Source: Paracoccaceae bacterium (lineage in GTDB: Bacteria; Pseudomonadota; Alphaproteobacteria; Rhodobacterales; Rhodobacteraceae). Taken from it: a DNA stretch of 7,511 bases. Every line of letters begins with the position of its first letter. Position 1 is the first letter of the stretch. The stretch lies in contig SLQN01000081.1 in NCBI GenBank assembly GCA_007131465.1, forward strand, positions 1 through 7,511, in the 5' to 3' direction. The notes below the pieces were generated by a model, which ran no database searches, was not told the DNA's origin, and saw nothing but the letters and a program-made list of their open reading frames with translations. Shown in pieces: positions 1 through 5,965 of the stretch. Both the position numbers and the translations under genes were made by a program.

Positions 1-658
1 CGTGGATCCCGATTTCGGCGCGCAGGTCCGCGCCTATCTGTTGCAGAACCCCGAAGTGATCTTCGAGGCCGTGGCCGCGTTCGAGCAGCGCAACGCCGAA
101 GCACAGGCCGACATGGACCGCGCCATTCTGGACGCCAATGCGCAGGCGCTGTTCGACGATGGCCATTCCTGGGTCGGCGGCAATGTCGAGGGCGACATCA
201 CGCTGGTCAAGTTCCACGACTATCGCTGCGGGTTTTGCATCCGCGCCCATGACGAGATCGCGGAACTGCTGGCAGTGGATGACAATATCCGGCTGATCAT
301 CAAGGAATTTCCCGTCCTCGGGCCGGAATCCGAACTCGCGGCGCGCTTTGCGATTGCGGGGCTGCGGTTGGGAGGCGATGACGCCTATGCGGCGTTTCGC
401 GAGATCCTGATCCGCCATGAGGGCCCGATCACGCCCGAGTTTCTGGACGAGATCGCGACCGCACAGGGACTGGATTTCCCGGCCATGAGCGTCGAGATGG
501 ACAGCGAAGACGTGACCGCCATTCTGGCCGAGAACTACGCCCTTGCGCAGCGGCTTCAGATTTCGGGAACCCCGACCTTCGTGATGGAAACCGAGATGAT
601 CCGTGGTTTCGTGCCCGCCGATGTGCTGATCGAAACCGCCGCCGATCTGCGCAACTGA
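1..658 (+). CDS. DsbA-family (Com1/ScsC-like) thiol oxidoreductase, 5' partial
   Basis: Periplasmic disulfide oxidoreductase or isomerase of the thioredoxin fold, 3' part only. The frame is open from the first base. A GTG at position 2 could be read as a start, but no ribosome site or signal peptide is visible, so the true start is probably upstream of the window. In the 218 visible residues, residues about 5-50 resemble the ScsC-type N-terminal helical segment (the RAYLLQNPEVI stretch, then a charged helix), which in ScsC proteins mediates oligomerisation. The redox centre is Cys76-Gly-Phe-Cys79 within DYRCGFC, close to the CGYC form of Com1-like DsbA proteins rather than the CPHC of E. coli DsbA. 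The cis-proline loop is SGTPTF, with Pro191. Both halves of the active site are present, so the enzyme looks functional. The next gene starts 123 bases downstream on the same strand. Oxidase versus isomerase cannot be decided from sequence alone. Confidence 0.88.
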   Translation, partial: VDPDFGAQVRAYLLQNPEVIFEAVAAFEQRNAEAQADMDRAILDANAQALFDDGHSWVGGNVEGDITLVKFHDYRCGFCIRAHDEIAELLAVDDNIRLIIKEFPVLGPESELAARFAIAGLRLGGDDAYAAFREILIRHEGPITPEFLDEIATAQGLDFPAMSVEMDSEDVTAILAENYALAQRLQISGTPTFVMETEMIRGFVPADVLIETAADLRN

Positions 659-781
659 CGCGCGCGCCTTACTCTGACCGCCATAACTGACCCCGAAGCC
701 GGTGCGCGGCGCGCCCTGCTTTGGGCTTGACCTTGCGCGGCATTCCGACAACCTTGCGCAAAATCCCGAGCAGGACCAAAG
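659..781 (+). promoter_or_regulatory. Spacer ahead of lolC with a weak promoter-like element
   Basis: This 123-base gap separates the thiol oxidoreductase gene from lolC. It contains a TTGACC hexamer at 727-732, which fits a -35 box, but the sequence about 17 bases further on (AACCTT, 750-755) is a poor -10 match. An AGGA ribosome site at 772-775 lies six bases before the lolC ATG. No convincing terminator with a T-run follows the upstream gene, so read-through from it into lolC is possible. Confidence 0.25.
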
Positions 782-2068
782 ATGACCGGCTACACGCCCC
801 CTTTCGCTGCCTTCGAATGGATGATCGCCTGGCGCTACCTGCGCGCGCGGCGGGCCGAGGGCGGTGTGAGCGCCATGACCGTGATCTCGTTTCTGGGGAT
901 CATGCTGGCAGTCTTTGCCCTGATCGCCACGCTGTCGGTCCGGTCCGGGTTTCGCGCCGAATTCGTCGACACGATCCTTGGCGCAAACGCGCATGTGACC
1001 ATCTATTCCAGCGTCCATGTCGATGAGGCCGGCCGCACCAGCCGCGTGATCGAGGATTATGACGAGATGGCGGAACGCCTGGCCGCGGTGCGCGGGGTCA
1101 CGCGGGTCGCGCCGCTTGTGCGCGGGCAGGTCATGGCCTCGGCGCAGGGGCGCAATATCGGGGTCGAGGTCTTTGGCATCAGCCATGAGAACCTGCTGAC
1201 CATTCCGCGCATCGCAGACCCCGATCAGGCGCTGGGCGATATCGGGCGGTTTTCCGAAGGCGTGGCCATCGGGTCGGGCGTGGCGCGCGAACTGGGCATC
1301 GGCATCGGTGAATCGATCCGCATCGTCTCGCCCGACGGGGTGCGCACGGCCTTTGGCACAAGCCCGCGCATTTCGGCCTATGAGGTCGTCTATATCTTCA
1401 CGGCCGGGCGCTATGACATCGACCGCACGCGCATCTACATGCCCTTTGACGAGGCGCAGATCTATTTCAACCGCGATGGTGTCGCCGATGAAATGGAGGT
1501 CATGGTCGCCAATCCCGACCAGATCGAGGCGCTGCGCAACGAGTTGCTGCGCGCGGGCGGCGAGCGCGCGATGCTGTGGACATGGCGCGACAGTGCGGGC
1601 GCTTTTCTGCGCGCGCTGGATGTGGAAGACAACGTGATGTTCGTGATCCTGTCGATCCTTGTGCTGATCGCGGCCATGAACATCATCTCGGGGCTGATCA
1701 TGCTGGTCAAGAACAAGGGCCGCGACATCGGCATCCTGCGCACGATGGGGCTGACGGAAGGCTCGGTCCTGCGGGTGTTCTTCATCTGCGGGGCCAGCGT
1801 GGGCGTGCTGGGCACGATCGCCGGTGTGATCCTCGGCTGCCTGTTCGCGATCTATGTGGACCAGATCTTCAGCCTTGTGAACTATGTCTCGGGCGGCGGG
1901 GTCTGGGACCCGTCGATCCGGGGTATCTATGACCTGCCCGCGCAGTTGCGGCTGGGGGATGTGCTGCGCGCGGTGGCGCTTTCGCTGACATTGTCTTTCG
2001 TGGTCACCATCTTCCCCGCCCGCCGCGCGGCGCGCATGAACCCGGTGGAGGCGCTGCGCTATGAATGA
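782..2068 (+). CDS. lolC: LolC/LolE-family lipoprotein-releasing ABC transporter permease
   Basis: Inner-membrane permease of the LolCDE system, which extracts outer-membrane lipoproteins from the inner membrane and passes them to the periplasmic carrier LolA. The 428-residue length is usual for LolC/E. It has the family topology: a cytoplasmic N-terminus ([12 protein letters not shown], about 13-24), a first membrane helix near 33-53, a large periplasmic MacB-like domain (about 54-283), and three further helices near 284-308, 327-355 and 394-412. Between helices 2 and 3 lies the cytoplasmic coupling segment [13 protein letters not shown] (311-323), which contacts the ATPase. The C-terminal [17 protein letters not shown] (412-428) is a characteristic ending. 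The ATG at 782 is preceded by AGGA six bases upstream. The gene overlaps lolD by 8 bases. Only one permease is visible, so it may act as a homodimer (LolF-like), although a second copy elsewhere cannot be excluded. Confidence 0.95.
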   Translation: MTGYTPPFAAFEWMIAWRYLRARRAEGGVSAMTVISFLGIMLAVFALIATLSVRSGFRAEFVDTILGANAHVTIYSSVHVDEAGRTSRVIEDYDEMAERLAAVRGVTRVAPLVRGQVMASAQGRNIGVEVFGISHENLLTIPRIADPDQALGDIGRFSEGVAIGSGVARELGIGIGESIRIVSPDGVRTAFGTSPRISAYEVVYIFTAGRYDIDRTRIYMPFDEAQIYFNRDGVADEMEVMVANPDQIEALRNELLRAGGERAMLWTWRDSAGAFLRALDVEDNVMFVILSILVLIAAMNIISGLIMLVKNKGRDIGILRTMGLTEGSVLRVFFICGASVGVLGTIAGVILGCLFAIYVDQIFSLVNYVSGGGVWDPSIRGIYDLPAQLRLGDVLRAVALSLTLSFVVTIFPARRAARMNPVEALRYE

Positions 2069-2744
2069 CCGCGCGCTGGTGCTGGACGGGATCTGCAAGA
2101 CCTATAATGCAGGCAAGCCGGGCGAGGTGCAGGTGCTGCGCGACGCCGGGCTGAGCATCGACCGGGGCGAGGTGGTGGCGCTGGTCGCCCCGTCGGGTGC
2201 GGGCAAATCCACCCTGCTGCATATCGCGGGTTTGCTGGACACACCCGATCGCGGCACAGTCGAGGTGGACGGAATCGACATGACGCGGCTGGGGGATGCG
2301 GCGCGCACGGCAGCGCGGCGCGGGCAGATCGGCTTTGTCTACCAGTTCCACCACCTGCTGCCCGAATTTACGGCGCTGGAAAACGTCGTGCTGCCACAAC
2401 TGGCCAATGCCGTGTCATCGCGCACGGCAGAAACGCGCGCCCGCGAGTTGCTGGAGCGCGTGGGCGTCGAGGCGCGCGCCAGCCACCGCCCGGCAGCGCT
2501 GTCGGGGGGCGAACAGCAGCGTGTGGCCTTCTGCCGGGCGCTGGCCAATGGCCCCAGCCTCTTGCTGGCCGATGAACCCACAGGGAACCTTGACCCGGCC
2601 ACATCGGATCAGGTTTTCGCGGCGCTGATGGCGCTTGTGCGCGATACCGGCCTCTCGGCGCTGATTGCCACGCATAATGTCGAGCTTGCCCGCCGGATGG
2701 ACCGCCGGGTGCTGCTGAAAGACGGTCAGATCACACCCGTCTGA
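2061..2744 (+). CDS. lolD: LolD lipoprotein-releasing ABC transporter ATPase
   Basis: Cytoplasmic ATPase that powers lipoprotein release by the LolC/E-type permease encoded just upstream. At 227 residues it is a normal single nucleotide-binding domain. Motifs in order: Walker [10 protein letters not shown] at 43-51 with Lys49 (the usual first Gly is Ala); Q-loop Gln95 inside [17 protein letters not shown], a stretch typical of LolD; ABC signature LSGGEQQ at 147-153; Walker B LLLADE at 167-172 with catalytic Glu172; D-loop near NLD; switch His205 in ATHN. The ATG at 2061 lies inside the last codons of lolC, and GGAGG at 2047-2051 is a well-placed ribosome site, so translation is probably coupled to lolC. 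MacB- or FtsE-type ATPases are similar, but the [14 protein letters not shown] stretch and the partner gene favour LolD. Confidence 0.95.
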   Translation: MNDRALVLDGICKTYNAGKPGEVQVLRDAGLSIDRGEVVALVAPSGAGKSTLLHIAGLLDTPDRGTVEVDGIDMTRLGDAARTAARRGQIGFVYQFHHLLPEFTALENVVLPQLANAVSSRTAETRARELLERVGVEARASHRPAALSGGEQQRVAFCRALANGPSLLLADEPTGNLDPATSDQVFAALMALVRDTGLSALIATHNVELARRMDRRVLLKDGQITPV

Positions 2745-2786
2745 TGGCGGTGTTCTATCAGGGCGCATCGCCCTTGCGCCGTCGGC

Positions 2787-2804
2787 CGGGGTGTTTCCCC
2801 GTTT
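2787..2804 (+). terminator. Putative terminator after lolD
   Basis: CGGGG (2787-2791), loop TGTTT, CCCCG (2797-2801), then TTT. This is a short GC-rich stem with a brief T-run, placed 43 bases after the lolD stop. Flanking GGCC at 2784-2787 and 2806-2809 could give an alternative, longer fold. A second small hairpin, AGGGCG-CAT-CGCCCT, sits just upstream at 2760-2774. The location between convergent genes suits termination, but the T-run is short. Confidence 0.45.
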
Positions 2805-2845
2805 CGGCCCGCCAGCCTTGTGTTTGCGGTCACCGCCCGCCCGGT

Positions 2846-3247
2846 TCAGTCCAGCCGGATCGCTGCCCGCGCGAAACTTTCCCGCTGCGTCGCGCCATCG
2901 GGATAGACCAGTTCGACCGTGACCTCCTCGATGCTGCCGGCCGGATAGGTCACGAAAGGCAGGTCGCGGATTGCATTGGGGGTGTTGCTGTCGTGGTGGC
3001 ATGGTTCCATCGCCAGCACCTTTTCGGGCGCGTCCCCGTTCAGCCCGTAGCGAATTTCCGCAACCCCGCAACGCCAGGCCAGCAGATGCGTGAAATACAA
3101 GAGGTCAGCGCCGCCCTGGGTGCCGACGGCCACCCAGTTGGCGCGCGTCATCTCCAGGATCGGCTGGACCTCGGCCTGTGTGGTGAAATTCTGCGCCCCC
3201 GCACTGCCCGCCATCACAAGCGCGGCACATATCAGACGTTTCAGCAT
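2846..3247 (-). CDS. Small secreted protein with two cysteines, function unknown
   Basis: A 133-residue protein I cannot assign to a function; it resembles conserved hypothetical proteins of Rhodobacterales. The N-terminus MLKRLICAALVMAGSAGA is a typical Sec signal peptide with a likely cut after Ala18, leaving a mature protein of about 115 residues in the periplasm. The mature part has exactly two cysteines, Cys60 in LAWRCG and Cys83 in EPCHHD, which could form one disulfide. Other notable stretches are LLYFTHLLAWRCG (49-61) and the histidine-acid cluster CHHD (83-86). The ATG has a strong ribosome site, AAGGGGG (complement of 3253-3259), five bases upstream. It starts 18 bases after the stop of the GntR-type regulator gene on the same strand, so the two are probably co-transcribed. 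The 3' end faces lolD in a convergent arrangement. Confidence 0.82.
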   Translation of the reverse strand: MLKRLICAALVMAGSAGAQNFTTQAEVQPILEMTRANWVAVGTQGGADLLYFTHLLAWRCGVAEIRYGLNGDAPEKVLAMEPCHHDSNTPNAIRDLPFVTYPAGSIEEVTVELVYPDGATQRESFARAAIRLD

Positions 3248-3265
3248 CGCAACCCCCTTGTCCCG

Positions 3266-3925
3266 TTACCCCTGCAAATGACGTAGTCCCTGCGTTACAT
3301 CGCTGCGCAACGCCAGCCGCAGAGCCGCATCATCGCCCGCGCGCAAGGCTTCCAGGATCTGGCGGTGATGGGGCGGCGCTGTGGTCCGGCGCAGCCGCGT
3401 ATAAAGCGCGCGCATGGTCGGGCCAAGTTGCAGCCAGACGGTTTCCAGCAGGCCCAGCATGGCCGGGCTTTGCGCGCGCAGATACAGCGTGCGGTGAAAT
3501 TCCAGATTGGTGCGGATATAGTCCACCGGGTCCTGCCGGTGGATGGCGCGGGCATTGGCCTCGTTGATGATCTCCATCCGGTCGATCAGCGCCAGATGCG
3601 CGCGGCGCAACGCGCGGCTGGCCAGTTCCGGCTCCAGCAGCGCGCGGATCTGGGCCAGTTCCTCGATCCGGTCATTGCTCAACTCTGGCGTGGTCACCCG
3701 CCCCGAGGCCGACAGCGACAGCGCGCCCTCGGCGGTCAGGCGGCGCAGGGCTTCGCGCGCGGGCGTCATCGAGACCCCGAACTGCCGCCCGATGCCGCGC
3801 AGCGTCAGTGCCTGTCCGGGGGTCAACTCGCCATGCATGACCTGCTGGCGCAAACCGCGATAGACCCGGTCATGCGCCGGGGGCTCGGGGGTCGTCGTGC
3901 TGTGGCGGGGTGCGGACTCGGTCAT
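3266..3925 (-). CDS. GntR-family transcriptional regulator, FCD (FadR C-terminal) type
   Basis: DNA-binding repressor or activator with a GntR winged helix at about residues 17-80, including the recognition region GRQFGVSMTPAREALRRL (46-63), followed by an all-helical FCD effector domain at about 85-213. FCD regulators usually sense organic acids, and this gene is divergent from a coxG-like/alpha-hydroxy-acid dehydrogenase pair, so control of that pair is the natural guess. In the FCD metal/ligand site the usual Asp before the FH pair is Asn140 (NLEFHRTLY, His144), His187 is kept, and the usual last His is Asp209 (LRSDV), so the site is altered. I chose the ATG at 3925 (219 residues). An in-frame TTG two codons upstream (3931) gives 221 residues; neither start has a clear ribosome site. 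A GTGATCAC palindrome lies 8 bases upstream of the ATG, consistent with autoregulation. Confidence 0.9.
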   Translation of the reverse strand: MTESAPRHSTTTPEPPAHDRVYRGLRQQVMHGELTPGQALTLRGIGRQFGVSMTPAREALRRLTAEGALSLSASGRVTTPELSNDRIEELAQIRALLEPELASRALRRAHLALIDRMEIINEANARAIHRQDPVDYIRTNLEFHRTLYLRAQSPAMLGLLETVWLQLGPTMRALYTRLRRTTAPPHHRQILEALRAGDDAALRLALRSDVTQGLRHLQG

Positions 3926-4057
3926 GCTCAAGCGTGATCACAAATTCCGCATCCGGTCAATTCCGAAGCTTCGTGTGGCCAGGGCCAAAGCCTCGCTTTC
4001 CCAAGCGCGCAGAAGCGTCTAGAGTGATGCGCAGGCAGATCACAGGGAGGTTGCGCC
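3926..4057. promoter_or_regulatory. Divergent promoter/operator region between the GntR gene and coxG-like gene
   Basis: This spacer must hold promoters for both directions. On the + strand TTTCCC (3997-4002) and TAGAGT (4020-4025), 17 bases apart, are a possible sigma-70 pair for the coxG-like gene. On the - strand a TTGACC (complement of 3955-3960) could be the -35 of the regulator. Candidate operators are the palindrome GTGATCAC at 3934-3941, next to the regulator start, and the inverted repeat GTGAT-N10-ATCAC at 4024-4043, overlapping the proposed -10 and ending just before the coxG ribosome site. Also present are a direct repeat AATTCCG (3943-3949 and 3959-3965) and the palindrome CGAAGCTTCG (3964-3973). 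The promoter boxes are weak matches; the repeats are seen directly. Confidence 0.4.
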
Positions 4058-4609
4058 ATGCAGATGTCCGACGAACGCCAGATCAACGCCCCGCCCGATG
4101 TGGTCTGGGCCGCACTGTTCGACCCCGAGGTTCTCAAGGCCTGCGTGCCGGGCTGCCAGGACCTTACAGGCTCGGCCCAGGACGGGTATGAAGCGACCGT
4201 GGTGCAGAAGGTCGGGCCGGTGAAGGCCACCTTCAAGGGCACGGTCACGATCAGCGATGTCAACGCCCCCGAAAGCTGCACCCTGACCGGCGAAGGCAAG
4301 GGCGGTGCTGCGGGCTTTGCCAAGGGGGCGGCGCGGGTGCGGCTGTCGCCGGGCGCGGACGGGGGCACATTGCTGGCCTATGAGGTGGATGCCAGTGTCG
4401 GCGGCAAGCTCGCGCAGCTTGGCAGCCGCATCGTCGATGGCTTCGCGCGGCGCATGGCGGGAGAGTTCTTCACCCGGTTTCAGGACCGGATCGAAGGCCC
4501 GGCAGAACCCGAGCCCCCCGCGAGCGACACCTCCGACAGCACCGATGCGAAGGCCGAAGCGCCAGCGGACCCCGGAAAAAAGGGCTGGGTGAAGCGGCTC
4601 TTTACCTGA
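4058..4609 (+). CDS. coxG: CoxG-like SRPBCC-fold protein
   Basis: Member of the CoxG family (carbon monoxide dehydrogenase subunit G, SRPBCC/START-like fold), a lipid-cavity protein that in CO-oxidising bacteria links CO dehydrogenase to the membrane and quinone pool. Residues 1-146 hold the domain: the start RQINAPPDVVWAALFDPEVL, the CVPGCQ motif (29-34), the VGPVKATFKGTV strand pair (52-63), and the GG..AQLGSRIVDGFARRMAGEFF C-terminal helix (115-138). Residues 147-170 are a Pro/Asp/Ala-rich linker and 171-183 a basic end with Trp177 (GKKGWVKRLFT), possibly a peripheral membrane anchor in place of the hydrophobic helix found in some CoxG proteins. The ATG is preceded by AGGGAGG (4044-4050) at seven bases. 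No coxMSL genes are near; the gene lies 64 bases upstream of an FMN-dependent dehydrogenase, so it may serve that enzyme. The symbol reflects family, not proven role. Confidence 0.87.
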   Translation: MQMSDERQINAPPDVVWAALFDPEVLKACVPGCQDLTGSAQDGYEATVVQKVGPVKATFKGTVTISDVNAPESCTLTGEGKGGAAGFAKGAARVRLSPGADGGTLLAYEVDASVGGKLAQLGSRIVDGFARRMAGEFFTRFQDRIEGPAEPEPPASDTSDSTDAKAEAPADPGKKGWVKRLFT

Positions 4610-4622
4610 ATGCTTGTCTGCG

Positions 4623-4668
4623 CCCCCTCGTGTCGGTAAAGAAATCTTACCAATTCAGCGAGGGGGAG
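4623..4668 (+). promoter_or_regulatory. Hairpin overlapping the ribosome binding site of the lldD-like gene
   Basis: Within the spacer between the coxG-like and lldD-like genes, CCCCCTCG (4623-4630) is perfectly complementary to CGAGGGGG (4659-4666), and inside it GGTAA (4635-4639) pairs with TTACC (4647-4651) around a seven-base loop. The Shine-Dalgarno sequence AGGGGGAG (4661-4668), five bases before the ATG at 4674, lies largely in the 3' arm. The fold would therefore hide the ribosome site. There is no T-run after it, so it is not a standard terminator. Its regulatory role is inferred. Confidence 0.5.
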
Positions 4669-4673
4669 CCCGC

Positions 4674-5843
4674 ATGCCCGTCATCACCAATATCGAAGAC
4701 CTGCGCCGGATGCACGAGCGGCGCACCCCGCGCATGTTCTATGACTATGCGGAATCAGGAAGCTGGACCGAACAGACCTTCCGCGCCAACACCTCGGATT
4801 TCGCCCATATCCGGCTGAAACAGCGCGTCGCCGTGGACATGTCGAACCGCAGCACGCGCGGCCAGATGATCGGGCAGGATGTGGCAATGCCGGTCGCGCT
4901 GGCGCCCGTAGGGCTGACGGGCATGCAAAGTGCGGATGGCGAGATCAAGGCCGCCCGCGCCGCCGAGAAATTCGGTGTGCCCTTCACGCTGTCCACCATG
5001 TCGATCTGCTCGATCGAGGATGTGGCCGCGCATACGAAAAAACCTTTCTGGTTTCAGGTCTACACGCTGAAGGACGACGATTTCATGCGCCGCCTGTTCG
5101 AGCGGGCGCATGCGGCAAACTGTTCGGCGCTGGTGGTGACGGTGGATCTGCAACTTCTGGGCCAGCGCCACAAGGATATCCGCAACGGCCTGTCCGCGCC
5201 CCCCAAGCTGACCGCGAAATCCATCGCCAACATGATGACGAAAATCCCCTGGGGGCTGGAGATGCTGGGCACGAAGCGGCGTTTCTTCGGCAATATCGTC
5301 GGCCATGCCAAGGGCGTGACCGACCCTTCGTCGCTGTCCACCTGGACGGCCGAGGCGTTTGACCCGGCGCTGGACTGGAACCGCATCGCGCAGTTCAAGG
5401 AATGGTGGGGCGGCAAGATGATCGTCAAGGGAATCATGGAACCCGAAGATGCCCGCCGCGCCGCCGATATCGGGGCCGATGCGATTGTCGTGTCCAATCA
5501 CGGCGGGCGGCAACTGGATGGCGCGGTCAGTTCCATCCGCATGCTGCCCTCGGTGGTCGAAGCCGTGGGCAAGGACGTGGAAATCCATCTCGACAGCGGT
5601 ATCCGCTCGGGGCAGGACGTGCTCAAGGCGCTCGCGCTGGGGGCAAAGGCCACCTATATCGGGCGCGCTTTCACCTATGGGTTGGGCGCGATGGGCGAGG
5701 CGGGCGTGACAAAGGCGCTGGAGGTCATCCACAAGGAGTTGGATGTCACGATGGGGCTGTGTGGCCAGACCGATATCGCCGATCTGGGGCCGCATAACCT
5801 GTATGTGCCGCAAGGGTTTGGCGACCCGACCGTGCCACTCTGA
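4674..5843 (+). CDS. lldD: FMN-dependent alpha-hydroxy-acid dehydrogenase (L-lactate dehydrogenase type)
   Basis: Flavoenzyme oxidising an L-2-hydroxy acid, probably L-lactate or a relative, to the 2-oxo acid. LldD-type members pass electrons to the respiratory chain, oxidase members to oxygen. The 389-residue TIM barrel carries the full active site, placed by alignment from memory to glycolate oxidase: Tyr25 (YDYAESG), FMN segment PVALAPVG (73-80), Gln128 and Tyr130 (FQVY), Asp158 (TVD), Arg165 (GQRHKDIRN), Lys252 (VKG), catalytic His276 and Arg279 in SNHGGRQLDG, and the phosphate-binding LDSGIR (306-311) and IGRAF (329-333). Residues about 172-222, between strands 4 and 5, form the variable loop that anchors related enzymes to the membrane; here it contains aromatic and basic stretches. 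A TTG at 4614 would add 20 residues, but the ATG at 4674 has an AGGGGGAG site and begins as family members do (MPVITNIEDL). It is probably co-transcribed with the coxG-like gene. The exact substrate is uncertain. Confidence 0.92.
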   Translation: MPVITNIEDLRRMHERRTPRMFYDYAESGSWTEQTFRANTSDFAHIRLKQRVAVDMSNRSTRGQMIGQDVAMPVALAPVGLTGMQSADGEIKAARAAEKFGVPFTLSTMSICSIEDVAAHTKKPFWFQVYTLKDDDFMRRLFERAHAANCSALVVTVDLQLLGQRHKDIRNGLSAPPKLTAKSIANMMTKIPWGLEMLGTKRRFFGNIVGHAKGVTDPSSLSTWTAEAFDPALDWNRIAQFKEWWGGKMIVKGIMEPEDARRAADIGADAIVVSNHGGRQLDGAVSSIRMLPSVVEAVGKDVEIHLDSGIRSGQDVLKALALGAKATYIGRAFTYGLGAMGEAGVTKALEVIHKELDVTMGLCGQTDIADLGPHNLYVPQGFGDPTVPL

Positions 5844-5850
5844 CCCGCGT

Positions 5851-5885
5851 CGCTGCCCCTGTCGCGCTTGGTCGCGGGGGCAGCG
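5851..5885 (+). terminator. Putative terminator after the lldD-like gene
   Basis: CGCTGCCCC (5851-5859) pairs with GGGGCAGCG (5877-5885), nine base pairs, and an inner CGCG/CGCG stem (5863-5866 with 5873-5876) closes a six-base CTTGGT loop, leaving a TGT bulge. It starts eight bases after the stop codon. No strong T-run follows (only TTAA six bases later), so it may act as a 3'-end stabiliser or a Rho-assisted terminator. Confidence 0.5.
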
Positions 5886-5894
5886 CACGCTTAA

Positions 5895-5929
5895 GTCAGA
5901 CCATCTCAACCCCGGCGGGGTAATCTGAC
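5895..5929. repeat. Nested inverted repeat upstream of the DUF2793 gene
   Basis: GTCAGA (5895-5900) is matched by TCTGAC (5924-5929), and inside it CCCC (5910-5913) pairs with GGGG (5917-5920) over a GGC loop. The arms surround unpaired ATCTCAA and TAA stretches. It lies 36 bases before the next start codon and could be a second terminator element, an operator, or a leader-RNA hairpin. Its role is not determined. Confidence 0.35.
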
Positions 5930-5965
5930 GCCCGTATCCATCACAGACGTCAGGACCGCCTTCTC

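Noticed and set aside
2..4. GTG at the window start as the true start of the DsbA-family gene
   Set aside because: No upstream sequence is available to judge a ribosome site, and the expected signal peptide is missing, so the gene more likely begins before the window.
662..714. GCGCGCC and GGCGCGC as a hairpin after the thiol oxidoreductase gene
   Set aside because: The arms are about 40 bases apart, made of simple GC alternation common in this DNA, and not followed by a T-run.
2415..3071. A 218-codon - strand frame spanning the end of lolD and the convergent spacer
   Set aside because: It overlaps lolD antisense and the secreted protein gene in another frame; its product is low-complexity and Arg/Gly-rich with no family resemblance.
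2744..3286. A 180-codon + strand frame overlapping the TGA of lolD
   Set aside because: It runs antisense to the small secreted protein, which has a clear signal peptide and ribosome site. The translated frame shows no domain and looks like a shadow.
3365..3937. A 190-codon + strand frame opposite the GntR-type regulator gene
   Set aside because: The regulator frame has clear winged-helix and FCD motifs; the opposite frame is Gln/Arg/Gly-rich and unassignable.
4614..4673. TTG start giving a 20-residue N-terminal extension of the dehydrogenase
   Set aside because: No ribosome site lies before it, the extension would be encoded by the hairpin, and the ATG at 4674 has a strong ribosome site and matches the family N-terminus.
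4755..5909. A 384-codon open frame on the - strand opposite the lldD-like gene
   Set aside because: It lies antisense to a gene with a full catalytic motif set, its product is rich in Arg, His and Gln with no recognisable domain, and such frames are usual in GC-rich DNA.
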